Below are positions 1 to 4,525 of a stretch of DNA of 7,728 nucleotides, in pieces; positions within the stretch are counted from its first letter, which is position 1; each line of letters starts with the position of its first letter. Both the position numbers and the translations under genes were made by a program. The stretch comes from an uncultured Collinsella sp. (lineage in GTDB: Bacteria; Actinomycetota; Coriobacteriia; Coriobacteriales; Coriobacteriaceae): positions 1-7,728 of the forward strand of contig URTB01000063.1 of NCBI GenBank assembly GCA_900550595.1, given 5' to 3'. A model generated the notes under the pieces. The model worked only from the letters and a program-made list of their open reading frames with translations. It searched no databases and was not told the origin of the DNA.

Positions 1-83
1 CTCCCGCCCCTCGCCTACTTACGACCCGCCCCTTCAATAAACGCGTTATCATCTTGACCCATGAACATACGTTAGGAGCAATC

Positions 84-1133
84 ATGCCAAACGAGAACAG
101 CTACGAAGTCGCGTTGCAAAAGAGCAACGCCATTCGCGAGGGCCTGGCCAAGACGCCCGAGAAGTTCACCATGCTTACCGGCGACCGCCCCACCGGCCGC
201 CTGCACCTGGGCCACTACTTTGGCACCCTCAAGGGCCGCGTTGAGCTGCAGAACATGGGCGCCAAGACCAACGTGCTCATCGCCGACTACCAGGTCATCA
301 CCGACCGCGACACCACCGAGCACATCCAGGACAACGTGTACAACATGGTCATGGACTACCTTGCCTGCGGCATCGACCCCGACAAGACCATGATCTACGC
401 GCACTCCGCCGTGCCCGCCGCCAACCAGCTCATGCTGCCGTTCCTGTCGCTGGTCTCCGAGGCCGAGCTGGCGCGCAACCCCACCGTCAAGGCCGAGATG
501 GAGGCCTCGGGCCACGAGCTCACCGGCCTTCTGCTCACCTACCCGGTGCACCAGGCCTGCGACATCCTGTTCTGCAAGGGCAATGTGGTGCCCGTCGGCC
601 GCGACCAGCTGCCGCACATCGAGCTCACCCGCACCATCGCCCGCCGCTTTAACAACCGCTACGGCAAGGTGTTCCCCGAGGTCGACGCACTGCTGTCCGA
701 GACCCCGCTGCTGCCCGGCCTGGACGGTCGCAAGATGAGCAAGAGCTACGGCAACGCCATCAACATCTCGATGACCGCCGAGGAGACGGCCAAGCGCATC
801 AAGAAGAGCCAGACCGACTCCGAGCGCATGATCACGTTTGATCCCGAGAACCGCCCCGGCGTTTCCGGCCTGCTTTCGACCGCCGCGATCTGCACCGGCC
901 GTTCCGAGGTCGAGATTGCCGAGGAGATTGGCATGGGCGGCTCCGGCCAGCTCAAGAAGTACGTGACCGAGGCCGTCAACGAGTACTTCGCGCCGATCCG
1001 CGAGCGTCGTCAGCGCTACGAGAACGATCTGGACTACGTGAAGGACGTGCTGCACGAGGGCAACCGTCGCGCCAACGAGATCGCCGAGCAGACCCTGGCC
1101 GAGGTTCGGGACGCCATGGGCATGGTGTACTAG
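84..1133 (+). CDS. trpS: Tryptophanyl-tRNA synthetase, TrpRS-II-like
   Basis: Class I aminoacyl-tRNA synthetase that charges tRNA-Trp with tryptophan using ATP in the cytoplasm. The 349-residue product has the usual length for TrpRS. The Rossmann-fold entry TGDRPTGRLHLGHYFG is at residues 32-47, with the HxGH signature at 41-44. A VGRDQ motif is at 171-175, and the KMSKS loop is intact at 217-221. Several stretches (LTGDRPTG near the start, NPTVKAE at 132-138, LPGLDG before KMSKS, the APIRERR region near 303-309) recall the TrpRS-II group known from Deinococcus and some actinobacteria more than the common B. subtilis-type enzyme; this is from memory. The start at 84 is chosen over an in-frame ATG at 54 because AGGAG at 74-78 lies 5 bases upstream. 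The gene stands alone on its strand and is followed by its own terminator. The 5' leader is cut by the window edge, so upstream control cannot be judged. Confidence 0.96.
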   Translation: MPNENSYEVALQKSNAIREGLAKTPEKFTMLTGDRPTGRLHLGHYFGTLKGRVELQNMGAKTNVLIADYQVITDRDTTEHIQDNVYNMVMDYLACGIDPDKTMIYAHSAVPAANQLMLPFLSLVSEAELARNPTVKAEMEASGHELTGLLLTYPVHQACDILFCKGNVVPVGRDQLPHIELTRTIARRFNNRYGKVFPEVDALLSETPLLPGLDGRKMSKSYGNAINISMTAEETAKRIKKSQTDSERMITFDPENRPGVSGLLSTAAICTGRSEVEIAEEIGMGGSGQLKKYVTEAVNEYFAPIRERRQRYENDLDYVKDVLHEGNRRANEIAEQTLAEVRDAMGMVY

Positions 1134-1168
1134 ACCGACCTGCTGGCTTGAACTTTCGATTGCTATAG

Positions 1169-1196
1169 GGCGGGCGCTACGGCGTCCGCCTTTTTT
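1169..1196 (+). terminator. Rho-independent terminator of trpS
   Basis: A 9-bp stem (GGCGGGCGC at 1169-1177 with GCGTCCGCC at 1182-1190, one G-U wobble) closes a TACG tetraloop and is followed by six T residues (1191-1196). It lies 36 bp after the trpS stop codon in the right orientation. Confidence 0.93.
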
Positions 1197-1241
1197 GGTG
1201 CCCGACCGGTTCGGCTCCGCCCATCGCACTCCCCCGACAAA

Positions 1242-1287
1242 CGGGAACGGGCCCGCCGGCAGTCAGTTGCCAGCGGGCCCGTTCCCG
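1242..1287. repeat. Perfect 15-bp inverted repeat hairpin
   Basis: The left arm CGGGAACGGGCCCGC (1242-1256) is the exact complement of the right arm at 1273-1287. Inside, GGCA (1258-1261) pairs with TGCC (1268-1271) after one mismatch, leaving a 6-base loop. There is no T-run on either side, so it is not a standard intrinsic terminator. It could still help block transcription converging from the two sides, or be a dispersed intergenic palindrome. Confidence 0.8.
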
Positions 1288-1319
1288 AAGTACACCGTTG
1301 AATCGCACAGAGGGGAGGG

Positions 1320-1379
1320 ATGCGAATCAAACTCAACAGGGCAGGCTTTTTCATCGCCTATTGCCTGCTCCGTTGCTGA
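1320..1379 (+). CDS. Possible 19-residue peptide (doubtful)
   Basis: ATG at 1320 opens a 19-codon frame ending in TGA (1377-1379). The product begins MRIKLNRAGFF and is basic at the N-terminus, then hydrophobic, ending CLLRC. GAGGGG ends about 4 bases before the ATG, which is a fair ribosome binding site. Against it: there is no recognisable promoter, no downstream gene on this strand that a leader peptide could control, and chance frames of this length are common. I do not recognise it. Confidence 0.12.
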   Translation: MRIKLNRAGFFIAYCLLRC

Positions 1380-1469
1380 ATACAATATAGTTCACCGTGG
1401 TTTACTTTGCAGCATAAATATGAGCCGCCTTAGCTTCTCCATAAGTTAGCCCCGGTAAACCTACAACGG

Positions 1470-1510
1470 AAAACCGCCGCAAAGGGGACAGGCACCTTTG
1501 TGGCGGTTTT
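1470..1510 (-). repeat. GGGGAC-core repeat hairpin, copy 1; likely terminator of the MGMT-like gene
   Basis: A 16-bp stem (AAAACCGCCGCAAAGG at 1470-1485 with 1495-1510, one G-T position) closes the loop GGACAGGCA. The stem ends in AAAA on one side and TTTT on the other, so it can terminate transcription in both directions. It begins 17 bp after the stop codon of the - strand gene at 1527. It is one of three family members in this window (others at 3514-3552 and 4470-4510). Confidence 0.85.
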
Positions 1511-1526
1511 GGCCACAGTAGAGCCG

Positions 1527-1847
1527 CTAGAACCCTGCTGGCCAGCGACAGGCGGCCAAGTCTACGTGCATGTCGTCCTTAAACGCCACACCCTCCCCTA
1601 GCAAAAGCTCACGTTGAGCATCGGGACCGCCAAAAGCAAAACCCTCGCATATGCGCCCGTCGGCAAACACCACGCGATGGCAGGGAATCTCGCCGGGGCG
1701 CGGATTGCTGTGCAGGGCATACCCCACGTACCGCGCACTTCGCGCGCGACCGGCGAGCAGCGCCACCTGACCGTACGTGGCGACCATCCCCTCGGGGATC
1801 TGCTCGACCACCTCGTACACCCGTTCAAAAAAGCCCTCAGACGCCAT
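1527..1847 (-). CDS. Small MGMT/Atl1-like DNA alkyl-lesion protein
   Basis: A 106-residue single-domain protein of the O6-alkylguanine-DNA alkyltransferase (Ada C-terminal) superfamily. It resembles the short Atl1/YbaZ-related group, which lacks the N-terminal domain of Ogt or MGMT. The winged-helix DNA-binding part is visible at about residues 6-50 (ATYGQVALLAG at 23-33). RYVGYALHSNP at 39-49 holds the position of the arginine finger, R39. IPCHRV at 54-59 contains the nucleophile cysteine C56. Classic alkyltransferase-like proteins have Trp at that position, so this one may transfer alkyl groups as well as bind lesions; that is inference. The start at 1847 is chosen over in-frame ATGs upstream because AAGGGAG stands about 6 bases before it and the family begins near here. 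Upstream lies the long inverted repeat at 1882-1971, which may separate it from the degV gene. Confidence 0.9.
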   Translation of the reverse strand: MASEGFFERVYEVVEQIPEGMVATYGQVALLAGRARSARYVGYALHSNPRPGEIPCHRVVFADGRICEGFAFGGPDAQRELLLGEGVAFKDDMHVDLAACRWPAGF

Positions 1848-1881
1848 CGCTCGCTCCCTTCTCCGCATTAACAGCATAAAG

Positions 1882-1971
1882 AAATGATCCCTTGGGGACG
1901 GAGGAAAACGGATCATTCGCGGCCTCCGTGCGGTCGATGATCCGTTTTCCTCCGTCCCCAAGGGATCATTT
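1882..1971. repeat. 35-bp perfect inverted repeat, doublet of a GGGGAC-core unit
   Basis: Bases 1882-1916 are the exact reverse complement of 1937-1971, separated by a 20-base loop (1917-1936). Each arm is itself near-palindromic at its ends: AATGATCC at 1883-1890 pairs with GGATCATT at 1910-1917, around an inner part containing GGGGACGG. The element is therefore two REP-like units in inverted orientation. It starts 34 bp upstream of the MGMT-like start codon and ends 13 bp after the DegV stop codon on the - strand, so it may terminate or attenuate degV transcripts. It lacks a long T-run (the - strand continues ATCATTTCTTT). Confidence 0.9.
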
Positions 1972-1984
1972 GTTGGCAGGTTGG

Positions 1985-2839
1985 TTAGTTGGCGGGCTGG
2001 AAGAAGGCTACGGCTACGGCACCGGGGCCTACGTGGGTACCGATGGTGGCACCGATGGTGTGAACGGGCAGCTCGCCCTCGGTGTGGCCAGCCCACAGTG
2101 CCGCGCTGTCCTCGATATACTTCTTGAGCACCGCATCCGAAAGGCCCGTATAGCCGAGCGCCAGCGGCATGGAAAAGTCGATGCCGCCCGCCTTTTCGAC
2201 CTTTTGGTTCAGCAGGTTGCGGCCGTTCTTGGAACCGCGCGCCTTTCCCAGCTGCACAATCAGACCGTCCTCGGCAGCTACCACGGGCTTTACGTTGAGC
2301 AGCGTACCCACGGCGCCGGCAGCAGCAGACAGGCGACCGCCGCGCACCAGGTACTCCAGCGTCTCGAGCAGGCCGATAACCACCACGCGGTCGCGCACGG
2401 CCTCGACCGCCGCCGCGATCTGGGCCGCGCTACGGCCCTCGTCCACCAAGCGCAGCGCATACTCGACCAGGACGCGCTCGCCCAGGGTGACGTTGTTGCT
2501 ATCAACCACGAACACGTCGCCGCCCGGTGCCTCGGCAAGTGCGGTACGGGCACTCTGATTGGTGCCCGAAAGCTTAGCGCCCACGGTAATAATCACAGCC
2601 TCATCGCCGGCTTCACGAATCTCGGCGATAGCCTGCGAGAACGCGTACGGGTTGACCTGGCCGGTCTTGGGCAGCTCATCGCGCTCCACGAGCATCTCGT
2701 AAAAGCGCTGGTGATCGATGTCGACGCCATCCATGTACACATCGGTGCCAAAGGTAACGGACAGCGGCAAAACGTCCAGTGCCGGGTGCTCGGCCGGCGA
2801 CATATCGCTTGCGGAATCGGTAATAATGCGGACGGACAT
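1985..2839 (-). CDS. DegV-family (FakB-like) fatty-acid-binding protein
   Basis: A 284-residue DegV protein, full length for the family. DegV proteins bind a long-chain fatty acid. Characterised FakB members present it to the FakA kinase, which makes acyl-phosphate for phospholipid synthesis. Visible motifs are TDSASD at 7-12, LPKTGQ at 56-61 (usually T-S-Q-P), LSGTNQSA at 90-97, LEYLVRGGRLS at 161-171 and IGTHVGPGA at 266-274. By analogy with studied FakB proteins T59, S91 and H269 would contact the fatty-acid carboxylate. The start at 2839 is preceded by AAAGGA at a spacing of 8 bases. The MarR-type regulator gene lies 119 bp upstream on the same strand with no clear terminator between, so the two may be co-transcribed. 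No FakA-like gene is in the window, and the ligand is unknown. Confidence 0.95.
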   Translation of the reverse strand: MSVRIITDSASDMSPAEHPALDVLPLSVTFGTDVYMDGVDIDHQRFYEMLVERDELPKTGQVNPYAFSQAIAEIREAGDEAVIITVGAKLSGTNQSARTALAEAPGGDVFVVDSNNVTLGERVLVEYALRLVDEGRSAAQIAAAVEAVRDRVVVIGLLETLEYLVRGGRLSAAAGAVGTLLNVKPVVAAEDGLIVQLGKARGSKNGRNLLNQKVEKAGGIDFSMPLALGYTGLSDAVLKKYIEDSAALWAGHTEGELPVHTIGATIGTHVGPGAVAVAFFQPAN

Positions 2840-2958
2840 AGCGAATCCTTTCTTGCGCAGGTCCCGCGCAGGGAATTTTGACAGCAATGCCCCGGCACGG
2901 TATACGCGCTTAAACGGGACGATGCAGTTGTTAATGGGAAGCAAATGCCTTGGTGGCC

Positions 2959-3408
2959 CTACAGCTCGCGCAAGGTGTTGAGAATCGTACGCAGCGATGC
3001 ATACATCTGCTCACGCTGCTCCACGCCCATGGCCTTACCGGTGGTGTCGAGCACTTCACGAATAATGCAATCGGCCTCGTTCATGCTCTCGCCGCCCAAC
3101 GTGGTCAGGCGAACCGGGGCGCGATACTTAACGGCGGCGTCGGCCGAATCGTCGACCTCGACGTAGCCGCCCTCCTCCAGATGCGCCAGCGTGCGCGAGA
3201 CGGCAGCACGAGTCACGCCTGCCATGCGGGCGAGGTCGGCGCCAGTCAGGCCGTCTTTGCTGCGCTCAAGATAGTACAGGCACATGATGTCGGAGCCCTT
3301 AAGGCCCAACCTTGCGCCCTCAGATGTCTTAATGCGCTGAATCTCCTTGTAGAGTCCGCTGATCAGTCCGACAAAGTCCTCGAAACGTGTCTCGTCGCTC
3401 TGTTGCAT
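2959..3408 (-). CDS. MarR-family transcriptional regulator
   Basis: A 149-residue winged-helix repressor-type protein of typical MarR size. The N-terminal helix (about 8-28) and C-terminal helices (about 108-147) form the expected dimerisation part. The helix-turn-helix spans roughly 54-83 (GLTGADLARMAGVTRAAVSR at 53-72), followed by a wing at about 84-103. It lies directly upstream of the degV gene on the same strand, so DegV or lipid metabolism is a plausible target; FabT of streptococci is a precedent for a MarR-type lipid regulator. Target and inducer cannot be read from the sequence. The ATG at 3408 is the only reasonable start, but its ribosome binding site is weak: AAAGG lies 12 bases upstream. 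Confidence 0.93.
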   Translation of the reverse strand: MQQSDETRFEDFVGLISGLYKEIQRIKTSEGARLGLKGSDIMCLYYLERSKDGLTGADLARMAGVTRAAVSRTLAHLEEGGYVEVDDSADAAVKYRAPVRLTTLGGESMNEADCIIREVLDTTGKAMGVEQREQMYASLRTILNTLREL

Positions 3409-3428
3409 GGGAGACGACCGCCTTTCGC

Positions 3429-3442
3429 TTGCATAATGCTAA
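3429..3442 (-). promoter_or_regulatory. Possible MarR operator upstream of the marR-like gene
   Basis: TTGCATAATGCTAA includes the 9-base dyad GCAT-A-ATGC (3431-3439) and a near-match to the TTGC-N5-GCAA type of palindrome bound by some MarR proteins. It sits 20-34 bp upstream of the regulator's start codon, where self-repression would act. No convincing -35/-10 pair could be aligned around it. Confidence 0.25.
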
Positions 3443-3513
3443 CGGGTAAACATCTTAGCCGTACCCAGCGGCCGCCAGCCCTGCGTTCCTTATTTGTTAA
3501 CCCATCAACATAA

Positions 3514-3552
3514 AAACCACCACAAAGGGGACAGGCACCTTTGTGGTGGTTT
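3514..3552 (-). repeat. GGGGAC-core repeat hairpin, copy 2; likely terminator of the B3/4 gene
   Basis: A perfect 15-bp stem (AAACCACCACAAAGG at 3514-3528 with 3538-3552) closes the loop GGACAGGCA, identical to the loop of copy 1. Read on the - strand the stem is followed by GGTTTTTATG, a usable U-tract. It begins 27 bp after the B3/4 stop codon. Relative to copy 1 the pair G1476-C1504 is replaced by A3519-T3547, a compensatory change that favours selection for the fold. Confidence 0.87.
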
Positions 3553-3578
3553 GGGGCATCAATAGGTTCTAGGCGCCG

Positions 3579-4298
3579 CTACAGCTCCACGCAAGGATTG
3601 TCATGGGTCACAAGCGTCTTAACGACAACCGTCGCTCCCAGATAGCGCTCGAGCAGCTCGGCAAGACGGTCGATGGCGGCCTGGCAATCCCCCATCCGCT
3701 CGGACTCCACGCACTCAATCGCCAGGAACGCATCGGCCGAATTATCGGACAGCGCCGTGCGAACGCCATCGCGCCAGTTCCAGCAGCGGCACACGGCGCC
3801 CGCATCGTCAATGTAGGCGAGCTCGCCGGGCAGCGTCGGGTCGTCCGCTTCCTCGCCAAGCGGCAGGAACGCATCCCCGCCGTCGGTCACCTTCAAGCGA
3901 AGGTCCCCCTCAATCGCATGCAGATCCTCGCCTCCCACGGGCAGTGCATAGGACAGCGACACCGTGTTATAGATATCCACCGCGGGCGTAATGTGGCCCA
4001 CCGGCTTGCCCTTGAGCACGCGCTTGAGCAGGTTCTCGATTGAACAGCGCGCGCCCTTTTTGGTCTTGAACAGACGATAGGCCTCGCGCCATGCCTTGAC
4101 CGGTGCGTTCTCGCTGATTGTATCGCTGGTCAGATGACGCTCCGCATCGATATTGGCACGGTCGAGCAGCGCCGCTATCGCGTCCACATCCTCTTGAGGT
4201 ATCTGGGCCGCGGGCTTCATACCCTCCACGACCACAACACCGACCGCCGCCTGAGGAAACAGCTCCCAAAATGAATCCTCGGCAACAAAGCCCTTCAT
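3579..4298 (-). CDS. Solo B3/4 (PheRS-beta-like) domain protein
   Basis: A 239-residue stand-alone B3/4-domain protein of the COG3382 type. This domain resembles the editing module of the phenylalanyl-tRNA synthetase beta chain. Solo copies are suspected of acting on mischarged tRNA or free aminoacyl adducts, but most are uncharacterised. The family's conserved core is easy to see: PVKAWREAYRLFKTKKGAR at 66-84, SIENLLKRVLKG at 86-97, PAVDIYNTVSLSYALPVGGE at 105-124, and LPLGEE near 145-150. The start at 4298 is preferred to an in-frame ATG at 4313 because AAGGGAG lies 5 bases before it, while the upstream ATG has no ribosome binding site. The gene has its own leader with a candidate promoter and a terminator-like hairpin (4343-4401), and it ends at repeat hairpin copy 2. 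It is probably transcribed alone. Confidence 0.93.
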   Translation of the reverse strand: MKGFVAEDSFWELFPQAAVGVVVVEGMKPAAQIPQEDVDAIAALLDRANIDAERHLTSDTISENAPVKAWREAYRLFKTKKGARCSIENLLKRVLKGKPVGHITPAVDIYNTVSLSYALPVGGEDLHAIEGDLRLKVTDGGDAFLPLGEEADDPTLPGELAYIDDAGAVCRCWNWRDGVRTALSDNSADAFLAIECVESERMGDCQAAIDRLAELLERYLGATVVVKTLVTHDNPCVEL

Positions 4299-4342
4299 AC
4301 GCTCTCCCTTCATTGTGCGCGCCCGAGCGAGGGCACCTAAAC

Positions 4343-4401
4343 AAAAAGCGCCCTTACAACGGCCACCTTCAAAGTCCTACGGTGCCGTCACAAGAGCGCT
4401 T
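4343..4401 (-). terminator. Structured terminator or attenuator in the B3/4 gene leader
   Basis: On the - strand AAGCGCTCTT (4401-4392) pairs with AAGGGCGCTT (4355-4346), one G-U wobble, and the T-run continues through 4343. Between these arms ACGGCACC and GGTGGCCGT form an inner 8-bp stem with one bulge around a 13-base loop. The hairpin ends about 45 bp before the B3/4 start codon. It is either a second terminator for pckA read-through or a regulatory attenuator in the B3/4 leader. The promoter candidate upstream (4443-4471) favours the second reading. Confidence 0.7.
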
Positions 4402-4406
4402 GCGCT

Positions 4407-4428
4407 GTCCCCATCCGGAGAAGGGGAC
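4407..4428. repeat. Short GTCCCC/GGGGAC hairpin in the B3/4 leader
   Basis: GTCCCC (4407-4412) and GGGGAC (4423-4428) form a 6-bp stem around a 10-base segment containing TCCGGA. It would be the first hairpin of the B3/4 leader transcript. It shares the GGGGAC core with the repeats elsewhere in the window and could be a decayed copy of such an element. Confidence 0.5.
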
Positions 4429-4442
4429 GATATGTCAGGCGT

Positions 4443-4471
4443 ATTGTAACCTGAGTCATCCGCGCGAGCAA
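4443..4471 (-). promoter_or_regulatory. Candidate promoter of the B3/4 gene
   Basis: On the - strand TTGCTC (4471-4466) and TACAAT (4448-4443) are separated by exactly 17 bases. The -10 box matches consensus at 5 of 6 positions, the -35 at only 3 of 6. Transcription would start near 4436, giving a leader of about 138 bases that includes the hairpins at 4407-4428 and 4343-4401. The -35 box touches the end of repeat hairpin copy 3. Confidence 0.4.
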
Positions 4472-4510
4472 AACCACCACAAAGGTGCCTGTCCCCTTCG
4501 TGGTGGTTTT
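4470..4510 (-). repeat. GGGGAC-core repeat hairpin, copy 3 (inverted); likely pckA terminator
   Basis: AAAACCACCACAAAGG (4470-4485) pairs with 4495-4510, with one mismatch (A4481 with C4499) that is a G-U wobble in the - strand transcript. The loop is TGCCTGTCC, the complement of the loop in copies 1 and 2, so this copy is in the opposite orientation. It starts 16 bp after the pckA stop codon and ends in TTTT on both strands, fitting a bidirectional terminator. Confidence 0.87.
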
Positions 4511-4525
4511 GGGTCTAAGGCGGCG

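Larger units (their letters stand above)
1134..1526. other. Gene-poor gap between trpS and the MGMT-like gene
   Basis: This 393-bp stretch separates the converging trpS and MGMT-like genes. It holds the trpS terminator, a long hairpin at 1242-1287 and a repeat hairpin at 1470-1510. The part from about 1290 to 1460 is less G+C-rich than the neighbouring genes (25 of 60 bases in 1381-1440 are G or C). Its only gene-like signal on the + strand is a 19-codon reading frame at 1320-1379, preceded by a purine-rich GAGGGGAGGG. The longer open frames in either direction encode low-complexity, Arg-rich or Pro-rich peptides without a ribosome binding site, and they run through the hairpins, so I do not call them genes. 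Confidence 0.6.

Noticed and set aside
24..59. Promoter for trpS with -10 TATCAT at 47-52
   Set aside because: No acceptable -35 box lies at the right distance, and TTGACC at 54-59 is too close to the ribosome binding site. The upstream region is cut off by the window edge.
72..1229. 385-codon open frame on the - strand opposite trpS
   Set aside because: It mirrors the codon structure of trpS, encodes a low-complexity Gly/Val/His/Ala-rich product and starts inside the region beyond the trpS terminator. It is a by-product of high G+C third positions.
1163..1354. 63-codon - strand frame beginning MKKPALL
   Set aside because: It reads through the long hairpin and the trpS terminator, is Arg/Pro/Cys-rich after the first residues, and has no well-placed ribosome binding site.
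1892..2881. 329-codon open frame on the + strand opposite degV
   Set aside because: It runs through the 35-bp inverted repeat and is antisense to a clear DegV gene, with no ribosome binding site and an implausible protein composition.
4343..4401. T-box riboswitch in the B3/4 leader
   Set aside because: GAAGGTGGCCG faintly resembles the AGGGTGGNACCGCG T-box core, but the ACCGCG part is missing and the leader is too short for the usual stem I with specifier. An unnamed attenuator is the safer reading.
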